Source: Owenia fusiformis (lineage: Eukaryota > Annelida > Polychaeta > Sabellida > Oweniidae). From it: a stretch of DNA of 64,000 bases. Location of the stretch: the NCBI GenBank assembly GCA_903813345.2, contig CAIIXF020000002.1, positions 21,464,455-21,528,454 of the forward strand, given 5' to 3'. The position numbers and the translations under genes are program-made. This document shows positions 12,001 through 21,678 of this stretch, one piece after another (within the stretch, counting starts at the first letter, position 1; the number at the start of each line of letters is the position of its first letter). The notes under the pieces are model-generated. The model ran no database searches and was not told the DNA's origin. It saw nothing but the letters and a program-made list of their open reading frames with translations.

Positions 12001-13913
12001 ATTTTGTAATGAGACCGCTCAGATTTTTTAAATTAGATTCCTGTCACTTAATCTAGGGACGATTGATCGGATTTACTATTGGAATCACCCCCTCAGTTCA
12101 ATTTAACTTTGTGAATTATTTCAGTATACTATTTGAGGTTTCCCAGACAGTTGAGCATATAAGCCCGAGATCCAGGAATACATATTATCAGATCTTATAC
12201 AAAGCTATTATCACTGCGTTTGAGTGGAATAGAAAATGTCGTATGTTTAATAAGGACATGTCAAATATAAATGACTGAAGATGAATCAAAATGTCAATGA
12301 TAATTACGAGAGTACTATCCTAATATTAATAACCTGATAACCGCGTGTGTGGCAACAGAAAATAGAGGAAAAAACAAGTCAGTGGTACCCGCAGTGGAAC
12401 AAGACCTTAAAGCAGCTTTGTACATTCTTCTGTTCCTTAGATACACAATTAAGTTAATTATAAAGTAAATCAGAATAATCCATAATTTGCACTATCTTTG
12501 TAACAGATATTCTTCTTTGTAATTATTGCAGCTTGAGAGAATTTGTTGCTCACATAGTTAACGAATTCAATATGAACTTTTTTTATGTTATGATATTTTT
12601 AGAAAAGAGATCGATATTCAAAATGCTAATTTAGTTTGGGTATTTTAGAGACAAAGTCCTTTTAAAGTAAGATCCTTGGAAAACAATAGCCTGAAAAACT
12701 AGGGCATAACAAAACTAGCTGGCTTTCTTAACCTATTGCAGAACCAACTCCTTTATAATCCAGACCCTTTACAGAGTCCATGCAAAGTGCATTAACCAAC
12801 GGAAGAAGGGGATGTTTTTATTCGATCAAGATCCCTAATCCTTGACATTTTCAAAACAGAAGTATGCAAGTTGTGGTTTGGTTGAAAATAGGTTAGATTC
12901 TTTTAGAACCAAAACACAGTATGTTCAAAAAGAAAACACCAAATTACATCTTATTTAGTCAACCACACTCTAAGTATAACTGACATAACATTTACCTTTC
13001 AAAAACCACACAACCCTCAAAAATCATTGTTGCCTAAAACATCTCTGTGATCTTTAAGAAAATGCATTCTTTTTTTAGCATGAAACAGGAGTATGAATGC
13101 TAAAATAACTGCATTGTCGACATTATGTCTATTTTCTATAATATTCATAGCTTATCCATCTCTTTCCATTCTACTTTTCATTTCAAAACGCGAGCAAAAT
13201 ATCATTTTCCACGTGGGAAAGTCAATTACCAGACGATTGGGTGATGTTTAAACAGACGTGGAAAAAGATAAAATGCACATACCTAAAATACGAAGTGGCG
13301 GTTTGACATATTAGTTACATAGTTAGTTTCCCATCATTCTGGAGTAAATGTCATCATTTATCTTCCGATCTTTACAACCATAGCTCTTATGATGTAAGAA
13401 CTGACATAATATTATTCTAGTGCAGAAAAACTTCAAATCTTAAGTACCCATGCATAAAGGATTTCATGTTTTAATTTCTAGTAATTTTGTAAATCACCCC
13501 ATTACCCAATTATCATGAGAATTTAAATTCCTTTACATTTGGTGCAAACGAGAAAATCATCATTGGATGCTTCTCATTGATGACCATAAATATACATCAA
13601 TGAATAGTAATTTGGCACCATGGGCTTTTTGGGTGGAATTTAAAGTTCACATAATGACTATTATTTTTTAAAATGCATTTTTCACAAGGTTTAGCGTGTA
13701 GGATCGGCAACAGCGATCATTTTGTACTGTGGAGTTGACATCCAGCTCCCTAAGCGAGATTTGTGAAAAATATGCTTTTTCAACCCCTTGAGGTTTTTAT
13801 CACTGTTAAAGAAATGTGTTTATGTAATTTTAATAAATAAAAATCTTAGCGTCAAAGGCCCTGCGCTTACCATAGTCCTGTATCTACATTTGAATGACAT
13901 TATTGTGCTCCAG
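9024..13913. other. non-coding; probably intron or upstream flank of the CCK-receptor gene
   Basis: The receptor below lacks its N-terminus, TM1 and TM2. Those exons should lie upstream on the plus strand, but I could not find a convincing TM1-TM2 exon here (no recognisable N-x3-V / LAxxD pattern between splice sites), so they may precede the window. Open frames at 10633, 11206, 11546 and 12063 have no family resemblance. Confidence 0.4.
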
Positions 13914-15416
13914 GTATTACATATGGGGTGAGCAGTTTCACTCTGGTGTCTATGTCTATGGAGCGCTACTTCGCCATTGTCCAACCATTGAGGTCGAGAG
14001 GTTGGCAGACGACCTCCCACGCAAGAAAGGTCTGTCTTATTGTATGGGTCCTCGCCGCCATTATTATGATCCCGATCCCGATACATATGAGACACGGCGC
14101 TTTGACGAACGGTGGATATAAGTGTCAGGAGGATTGGCCCCAAGATTTACTCTACCTAAAGAAGGCTTATACTGTGTTCCTGGATATCGTTCTTTTACTA
14201 GTGCCGTTGATAATCATGGTGTTTGCATATAGTTTAATCAGTCGCAGGTTGTGGATGGGAATAAAGTTCGAGGCCAAGACATCCTCAGGTAGGAATTAAT
14301 ATGAACTGAAAAGTTATGAAATTCTAAAATGAATGATCAAGATAGAGTGATGAAATTTGATTGATGAGTCGGCTAAAAAGAATGTCTATAAATTTTTTAA
14401 TCACCCCTCGTATATGTTGGTATTTGTAGTCAGCAAAGCAAAACTTCCTCCATCTTTTTTTCAGTCGACGTACTTGTATATCTTATTTAGCATGAATAGC
14501 CAATACTCGATGCACAATTTTATTCTGTTCCAACCATTTCTGCCACGTTTTTATGTTATGTTAGATTTTATACTTTAATATTAAAGATTAATTAATTTTA
14601 ATTTGATATTAAGAACAATATTTCAAAACGGCAATAAGTCTATTTCCACGACGTAATGGAGCAAAAGCGAAATTTCATTGCCCAGGATTTGATTGTTGCT
14701 CGTTCCGAATACCAAAATACCAAAAGCAGCAATTTGATCTATCGAAGCAGCAGAATTCTTCTTGGGCGCTATTTGACCTACTTTCTGGATACACAAAAAA
14801 TAGATTCAACATATATTTCATTCATGTTTAAATGCTAATTTCAGAGCTACGTAAACTAAACGGCAAACGTGAGCAGGAGCTAAGAGACTCATCTGAAGCT
14901 CTCGTTTCACAGAGTAGTAGTCCCCTCTCGAAATATAGTAGTAAAGATGGGGATCAGTCAAATGGTAGTAAACTCCAAAATGGGTGCAGTTCGTCCAAGA
15001 AAAATGTCAGTAATAAAGACAGTAACAGGACAAGTAGCAATGCAATTCGACAAACGAACTATGAAAGGAGTTTAGCCTCGAAGAAGAGGGTTATCAAAAT
15101 GTTATGTATTGTTGTATTAGAATACTTTTTATTCCTCACACCATCACACGTGGTGAATGCTTGGATCATGTTTGACTATCATGGCGCGAGAGCAGTTCTC
15201 AGTCCAGGAGTTGTGGCGTTACTCAATTTACTTTCCTACTGCACCTCGTTCTGCAACCCAATCACGTACTGTTTCATGCACAAGAGGTTCAGACAAGGGT
15301 TTCTGGATGCATTCCGTTGCCTTGGAAACAAGAATTCCTCGAGGTCAAGGTCAACTCTTCACTCCGGGTACAACTCTTCAACACGCACTCAAACAACGTC
15401 ACTTGTTAGGCATTAG
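13914..15416 (+). CDS. CCKR: cholecystokinin/gastrin-type GPCR, 3' two exons
   Basis: Exon A is 13914-14288 (acceptor CTCCAG, donor CAG/GTAGGA) and exon B 14845-15416 (acceptor TTTCAG, stop TAG). The phase-1 junction rebuilds a GAG codon. Together they encode about 310 residues: the end of TM3 with ERY in place of DRY, ICL2 with SRGWQTTSHA, TM4, a Cys in ECL2 (YKCQED), TM5 ending YSLISRRLW, then GIKFEA, a Ser/Asn-rich ICL3, TM6 and TM7 with NPITY, and a Ser/Thr-rich tail with Cys after FR for possible palmitoylation. The ICL2 and GIKFEA blocks are the hallmarks of CCK/gastrin (sulfakinin) receptors; the exon boundary after TM5 also fits. Expected role: Gq-coupled plasma-membrane receptor for a CCK-like peptide. 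The usual CWxP of TM6 reads FLTP. N-terminus, TM1 and TM2 are missing from the window. Confidence 0.87.
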
Positions 15417-17768
15417 CTTGAAAATGTTATCAATTTATTATCTTATATTATTTCCTTGGGAAGAACAACTCCAAGAAATGCTCCACCATTAAAACAAGGG
15501 CACGTTAATGTTTGAAATCAAATAAGATACATTTACGAGGTCGATCAATAAGTTATGAGAAAAATGTGCTCAAATGAACTTATGGATCGGCGTAATACAT
15601 TCCCTTTATTTTAAACATAATTCTCCCGTGGTGACCATCCTACTGAATATGTCAATGTCAAAGTATATACCACCATCATGTATGGTACTCTACTAATCTA
15701 ACTCTAATTTTGCTGTTTATTTTAAGGATCTTTGGGTGTGGGCAGTTCTTGGAATTGCTCTTAGATGATATAATATGCCTAATTGCTAATTCACATACCT
15801 TGATTGTGACAGTATCCACGGCAAAGTAGTGGTGTATTAGAAATGTAGATACATATATGGTATATTCAAATACATGTATATCCATAAATGATATAGTTAT
15901 TATATAAATTAAATGAATATGGCTTTTGTAGCATGCTGGGTAAAAATGTAGTTAAAGAGAGGCATGGGATATGGAACACATTGTGTTGAATGCGCAAAGC
16001 TAAAACTGAATTAATCAGACCATCTGATAATATTATTAATGTTGTTTGCACATGTATACTGTATATATAATGGATAGATGTCGCTTCTAGAACGCTTGTA
16101 GTTAGCTGCTGTACAAATAGCTACTATTAATGGAATATATGCATGAGTAATAAATGTGAATATCATATTTAAATGTTCTTTTTGTTTCGTTTAATCAGTA
16201 CCAGGTTTAAACTTAGATGGAACAAAACAGAACAGTAAATTCAAAACCAAGCGGAATACATACAGAGTGTAGTTGTCATCTAGTCTATGTACATCAAAAT
16301 GGTTCTAGGCATTGCACGTTTGATAATTTTTGCTCTCTAACAGAAAATTTCGTAAGTTTAAGAATTCCTCACTCAATTGTTCTCTTACTTTAATATTGTA
16401 TCCATGGTAACAACAATTGATTTAGGAATTTGAAACTTTATGAAGTTTCTGTTAGGATTCCCGATTACAAGTCTTTTTGTAAATCCATCTAACTCATTAT
16501 ATGATAGCTTTACTTCAATAGATGTCACTGAAAGGTGGTGGAAGTTCGGCATATTATCTCATCTTGTAATATTTTGTTAACGCTTCCAAAACAATGCTTC
16601 AACAATACACCGGTTGTTTGCTGCCCTCCCTATATACATTGTGACGTCACAGACGGCGTTGTTGTATCACATTAGTTAAGGCGGTCGGCACTCCTACATG
16701 TCCTAACAGAGGGTGTAGTGGAAAGGTAGATATCAATGGTCTGCATACATTGTAATCACTTAGAGCACTTAGACACTAGCCAATATTCAGTCTACCTTAT
16801 AATGGTATAATTCAATAAACATGACTATTATATTCAAACAATAGTATAATATCCTATTGAAAATTTAAATATATTATATAAAACCGTATTAATTGATTAG
16901 ACTTCATGACGTTAAATGTGTTATGAAATCACAACTTTTAAAATATACCTTTTCGTTCAGATTGAACAGTATTCATGATACTTTTTTTTAATTTCAGGTT
17001 CACACATACAAGGGTGGACGCTGGTACAGTTGTTTGAGTCAAATGTTTGCGTCAAATGAAGTTCAGGGTATTCGTCGACTGGATATGGATATACTTCCCG
17101 AGTGACACCAGACGTTTATTGAAAATAAGGCATAACAATAAACATGATTGCTAATACATTAAAATCGAGTTTTATTAACATAGATATGACAAAAAATATT
17201 TGAAATATCGAAAAAATGGATTTCAACTCTGCTGCCCGCTATGGTTACGCAAAGCTAAAAATGTGTAGCCAAATTAGGAAATATGACACTTATAGACGAT
17301 AATTGAGTAACTAACTTGTGTAGAATTAGAGCCATTGTGTAATTTTATGTATGTTAATAAAAGTGTGTCAACTATTTTTGAATGACCCTTGTATGTCCTG
17401 ATTATCTTTCATAAACGTGGCCCTTATTTTGTCCTAACGAGACCTCACTTGAAAAAAACTTTTATTGCTTTGATTTTATTGCTTATTGTAGTTCTGGTCA
17501 TATTTCTAGTTTCTAAAAGCACTAATAATATAGTAAATAATCAATACCAAAATTCGTTGAAATGTTGGATCTAAAACACACACGTACCTCTCTTGAAGGT
17601 CAGAAAATACTCAAACTCCAAGAAATCAATGAATGAAATAGTCCCAAGATAAGAAAGAACTCTTATTTGATAAAAGTGGTTAAGTTGAACGGACTTTTTA
17701 CTAAATATGTTCAGGTGATTGCTTAATATATATATGTTATTTATTACCCTCATACCAACTGATTGATG
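15417..17768. other. 3' UTR and intergenic spacer
   Basis: Immediately downstream of the receptor stop. A candidate polyadenylation signal AATAAA lies at 16149-16154. Otherwise AT-rich with no supported gene; open frames at 15676-16051 (minus), 17389 (plus) and 17571 (minus) are short and unsupported. Confidence 0.5.
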
Positions 17769-17792
17769 TGGGTTCGATTCCCGGTAATGGAA
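17769..17792 (+). pseudogene. truncated tRNA-Glu, 3' part only
   Basis: Contains the T-arm and acceptor 3' half (GGTTCGATTCCCGGTAATGG) followed by the same spacer (ACGTTCACTTTTGTTTAGAT) as the full copies, but the 5' half is missing. Marks the left end of the array. Confidence 0.85.
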
Positions 17793-17903
17793 CGTTCACT
17801 TTTGTTTAGATTTCGGACAAATCAAGTGGGTGGGATTAACAGGCTATTTCTATTTTAGGTTATTGTTAACATTATGATCGACTTCTACATACCTGCCAAC
17901 TGA

Positions 17904-17975
17904 TCCATTATGGTCTAGTGGTTAGGATTCCTGGCTTTCACCCAGGCGGCCCGGGTTCGATTCCCGGTAATGGAA
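17904..17975 (+). tRNA. tRNA-Glu (UUC), copy 1
   Basis: 72-nt cloverleaf: acceptor TCCATTA pairs with TAATGGA, D arm GGTCTAGTGGTTAGGATT, anticodon stem CCTGG/CCAGG with loop CTTTCAC (anticodon TTC), T arm CCGGG/CCCGG with loop TTCGATT. Matches the canonical eukaryotic tRNA-Glu. No intron, no encoded CCA. Appears fully functional. Confidence 0.96.
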
Positions 17976-18091
17976 CGTTCGTTTTTGTTAAAATTTCGGA
18001 CAAATCAAATGGTTAAGATGAACAGGCTTTTTCTATTTTAGGTTATTGTCGATTGGTTATAATTAACGACCTATACATACCTGCTAACTGA

Positions 18092-18163
18092 TCCATTATG
18101 GTCTAGTGGTTAGGATTCTTGGCTTTCACCCAGGCGGCCCGGGTTCGATTCCCGGTAATGGAA
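18092..18163 (+). tRNA. tRNA-Glu (UUC), copy 2
   Basis: As copy 1 except a C-to-T change in the anticodon stem (ATTCTTGGC), which gives a G-U wobble and should still fold. Anticodon TTC intact. Confidence 0.93.
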
Positions 18164-18279
18164 CGTTCATTTTTGTTTAAATTTCGGTCAAATCAAATGG
18201 GTGAGATGAACAGGCTATTTCTATTTTAAGTTATTGTCGATTGGTTATCACTAACGACTTATGCATACCTGCCAACTGA

Positions 18280-18352
18280 TCCATTATGGTATAGTGGTTA
18301 GGATTCCTGGCTTTCACCAAGGCGGCCCCGGGTTCGATTTTCGGTAATGGAA
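18280..18352 (+). pseudogene. degenerate tRNA-Glu, copy 3
   Basis: 73 nt. Differences from the consensus: GGTATAGTGG in the D arm (box A), CACCAAGG disrupting an anticodon-stem pair (G-A), one extra C before the T stem, and ATTTTCGG, which turns two T-stem pairs into G-U. Probably a decaying copy. Confidence 0.75.
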
Positions 18353-18468
18353 CGTTCATTTTTGTTTAAATTTCGGACAAATCAAATGGGTGAGATGAAC
18401 AGGCTTTTTCTATTTTAGGTTATTGTCAATTGGTTATGATTAACGACTTATACCTACCTGCCAACTGA

Positions 18469-18540
18469 TCCATTATGGTCTAGTGGTTAGGATTCTTGGC
18501 TTTCACCCAGGCGGCCCGGGTTCGATTCCCGGTAATGGAA
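18469..18540 (+). tRNA. tRNA-Glu (UUC), copy 4
   Basis: Identical in sequence to copy 2, including the wobble in the anticodon stem; the flanking spacers match too, showing recent duplication of the copy 2-3 pair. Confidence 0.93.
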
Positions 18541-18656
18541 CGTTCATTTTTGTTTAAATTTCGGTCAAATCAAATGGGTGAGATGAACAGGCTATTTCTA
18601 TTTTAAGTTATTGTCGATTGGTTATCACTAACGACTTATGCATACCTGCCAACTGA

Positions 18657-18728
18657 TCCATTATGGTATAGTGGTTAGGATTCCTGGCTTTCACCAAGGC
18701 GGCCCGGGTTCGATTTTCGGTAATGGAA
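18657..18728 (+). pseudogene. degenerate tRNA-Glu, copy 5
   Basis: Shares with copy 3 the D-arm change (GGTATAG), the CACCAAGG anticodon-stem mismatch and the ATTTTCGG T-stem weakening, but lacks the inserted C. Probably poorly functional. Confidence 0.7.
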
Positions 18729-18844
18729 CGTTCATTTTTGTTTAAATTTCGGACAAATCAAATGGGTGAGATGAACAGGCTTTTTCTATTTTAGGTTATT
18801 GTCAATTGGTTATGATTAACGACTTATACCTACCTGCCAACTGA

Positions 18845-18916
18845 TCCATTATGGTCTAGTGGTTAGGATTCCTGGCGTTCACCCAGGCGGCCCGGGTTCG
18901 ATTCCCGGTAATGGAA
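18845..18916 (+). tRNA. tRNA-Glu (UUC) with U33-to-G change, copy 6
   Basis: Stems are all intact, but the anticodon loop reads CGTTCAC in place of CTTTCAC: anticodon TTC is kept while the nearly invariant U33 becomes G. This base forms the U-turn, so decoding is expected to be impaired if it is transcribed. Confidence 0.8.
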
Positions 18917-19031
18917 CGTTAATTTTGTTTAAATTTCGGACAAATCAAATGGGTGAAATGAACAGCCTTTTTCTATTTTAGGTTATTGTCGATTGGTTAT
19001 GAATATCGACTTATTCACACCTGCCAACTGA

Positions 19032-19103
19032 TCCATTATGGTCTAGTGGTTAGGATTCCTGGCTTTCACCCAGGCGGCCCGGGTTCGATTCCCGGTAATG
19101 GAA
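19032..19103 (+). tRNA. tRNA-Glu (UUC), copy 7
   Basis: Identical to copy 1 over all 72 nt; followed by CTTTCATTTTTG, with the terminator T-run. Confidence 0.95.
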
Positions 19104-19219
19104 CTTTCATTTTTGTTTAAATTTCGGATAAATCAAATGGGTGAGATGAACAGGCTATTTCTATTTTAGGTTATTGTCGATTGATTATCGCTATCGACTT
19201 ATACCTACCTGCCAACTGA

Positions 19220-19291
19220 TCCATTATGGTCTAGTGATTAGGATTCCTGGCTTTCACCCAGGCGGCCCGGGTTCGATTACCGGTAATGGAA
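19220..19291 (+). tRNA. tRNA-Glu (UUC), copy 8, with D-loop and T-stem changes
   Basis: Reads CTAGTGATTAGG (G to A in the D loop, within box A) and ATTACCGG (one T-stem mismatch). Anticodon arm intact. Function uncertain. Confidence 0.8.
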
Positions 19292-19407
19292 CGTGCATTT
19301 TTGTTTAAATTTCGGACAAATCAAATGGGTGAGATGAACAGGCTTTTTCTATTTTAGGTTATTGTCGATTGGGTATGACTAACGACTTATGCCTACCTGC
19401 CAACTGA

Positions 19408-19479
19408 TCCATTATGGTCTAGTGGTTAGGATTCCTGGCTTTCACCCAGGCGGCCCGGGTTCGATTCCCGGTAATGGAA
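19408..19479 (+). tRNA. tRNA-Glu (UUC), copy 9
   Basis: Identical to copies 1 and 7; canonical tRNA-Glu with Pol III T-run just downstream. Confidence 0.95.
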
Positions 19480-19595
19480 CGTTCATTTTTGTTTAAATTT
19501 CGGACAAATCAAATGGGTGAGATGAACAGGCTTTTTCTATTTTAGGTTATTGTCGATTGGTTATGACTAACGACTTATACATACATGCCAACTGA

Positions 19596-19639
19596 TCCAT
19601 TATGGTCTAGTGGTTAGGATTCCTGGCTTTCACCCAGGC
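19596..19639 (+). pseudogene. truncated tRNA-Glu, 5' part only
   Basis: Perfect tRNA sequence from the acceptor to the anticodon stem (TTTCACCCAGGC) and then an abrupt switch to unrelated TTTCCCGTTAAC. Marks the right end of the array. Confidence 0.9.
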
Positions 19640-21678
19640 TTTCCCGTTAACAAAAGAGGTTGGGATCCTAATGCTTTTTTTATTCTTCCATCGTCAGAGA
19701 TGTGTTTAGTGTCTATAAAAAGTAGAATCATCGCCGTGCGAACTTGCTGTGAGCATAATCTCAATTTCCGTAGGACAAGGTAACTATTTTTCATAAAATG
19801 ATATGTTTTATACTGTATTAATGTAAACAAAACGACCAATACGGAACGATATAAACGACATCGTGTACATATCTTTTATTGACTCTACATGTTGGTTAAA
19901 CGAGTACGCATAAATATAGATGTCACCATGAGCTTATGAAATATACGATCGACTACAGATCCTGGGTTGACTAGATAATAATAATTGACTTTGATGTTGA
20001 ATATAATGATGAACTGCAATTTTTCTAGTGACCTGCTTTTATAGTTATCTACCTGTATGAGGATGATCGATTAATAGTCCCTGGAATGCATACTGGTATA
20101 TGCATCTGCATCAACGATATGCGGTAATTTATATTTATCTGTAATCGCCGCGATCGTCTGTGCAATATTTTCCTACATTCGCTATTGAAATCTGTGGATA
20201 GCCTGGGATGGTGTAAAACACTTTTCTTCATCTCAGGACAAGGAGGATAGGCAGCCATTATTCAAACTCATTGTTCCACACCGGGCAACGGAGTATCGAG
20301 CTTGAATAACTAGTCTTGCTTAAAAGACCCTCATAGACTATTGAATAACGGGTTCCAATCCTCCTTGATGTCAGGATGACTGAATGGGATCATGGGACTA
20401 CTTTCGGACATTTTTGCGCGTAAGATCGGCGCTTACAAGCTTACGTGTGAAATGATCGTATGGTTTGTAACTTCACTCAACAATCCTATGCAAGGCCCGT
20501 AATATCAGTTAATGTTTGTTAAGCAATGCCTTTCTTTCTGATCATCGAAAAAATCTCCATGGTCATACCACTTTCTTGCCTTTTCTAGGATTTAAGCTTC
20601 TTTATTTTTACGTAATTTGCCATTTTAGAACGAAACAAAAATGAGATGTGGGCAACTTTTGCAGATAATGCTGCAGCCGAACAGACGATTAACCCTTAGT
20701 AGCCTTAATACCCGCCTTTCTTCAATGGATTCAAGTGGACTAAGGGCCCGACTAAGGGCTATGCTTTTCCCAGTATCTGTAATAATATTTTCTCCATCAC
20801 TACCCTTGCTTTTTCGATAATTTCATTCCCGATTTCGATTATTTTAAAGTGAGTTTCAACAATTGTTAGCAGCCTTTGAAATTAGGGTATAACACCACCA
20901 AATACTTTTGTGATCTATATAAACTACACGGATTTTTGACATTTCATTAATAGGAAGAACATCCAGGATTACACCAATCAATAAGCATATTCAACCGATG
21001 TTGATGTAGTATACAATATATAACAGTAATAATTCACATTACAAAAATCAATCTACTCTCCAACACAGATTGTATGTTATTCAAGCATAAAATTTCTGCA
21101 ATTGCGAGAATATTTGAAGTGTTTCGTTGTAAATCTGGATGATGCGTCTAATTATGGGATCATGGCATAGAGTTTAGAGCGTGTTACACTTACTGTACAC
21201 GTCTTCTCCATCATTTTCCCCCTGTTCCTTTCAATGGTAAATTTGAAAAAATGACCTCGGCGTAGGTTATCTATGGGGTTTATCATGTAATGATTGCACT
21301 TGGAGAATTAAATCAATCTCGTTAAGTAGACTACAAACATTGAGAAGTGAAGACATACAACATCCCATTATCTCAAAAGGCATGCAATGCAATCTATTTT
21401 ATTTCGTTTGGAGAAAGGTATTTACAATATTCGAGAGTGTATAGGATTGCATTGGATCAAACGGACTGATTCACTGGATTAATCAGTGCAAAACACTGTA
21501 TGAGTATTTTAGAAACTTGGATTAAGATATTTTGATCGATCAAGTCCTTGGATCGATCAACCATCTCTCTTATGAAAGTGAGATAGTGCTACAGTGTTTG
21601 ATACATTTAAAATAACACTGTGTGCATCAAGGGATACTGTTGAGTTGAGTGGACACTCATTCAGGGTACGCGATCAGG
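19640..21678. other. intergenic, no gene seen
   Basis: AT-rich spacer between the tRNA array and the ankyrin gene. CTAGTCTTGCTTAAAAGACC near 20310 resembles the terminal motif of a short element at 41068. The last part should hold the promoter and 5' UTR of the ankyrin gene; no clear core motif found. Confidence 0.45.

Larger units (their letters stand above)
17769..19639 (+). repeat. tandem array of 188-bp tRNA-Glu units
   Basis: tRNA starts fall at 17904, 18092, 18280, 18469, 18657, 18845, 19032, 19220, 19408 and 19596, i.e. every 187-189 bp. Each unit is a 72-nt tRNA plus a ~116-bp spacer with GTTCATTTTTGTTTAAATTT, GGTGAGATGAACAGGC, CTATTTTAGGTTATTGTCGA and ACCTGCCAACTGA blocks. The array starts with a 3' fragment and ends with a 5' fragment. 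The T-run just after each tRNA is a plausible Pol III terminator. The block 18092-18468 (copies 2 and 3 with spacers) is almost identical to 18469-18844 (copies 4 and 5), a higher-order dimer duplication. Confidence 0.95.

Noticed and set aside
9024-13913. Search for the TM1-TM2 exon of the CCK-type receptor
   Set aside because: No stretch with the expected TM1 Asn and TM2 LAxxD pattern between splice sites was recognised by eye; a profile search would be needed.
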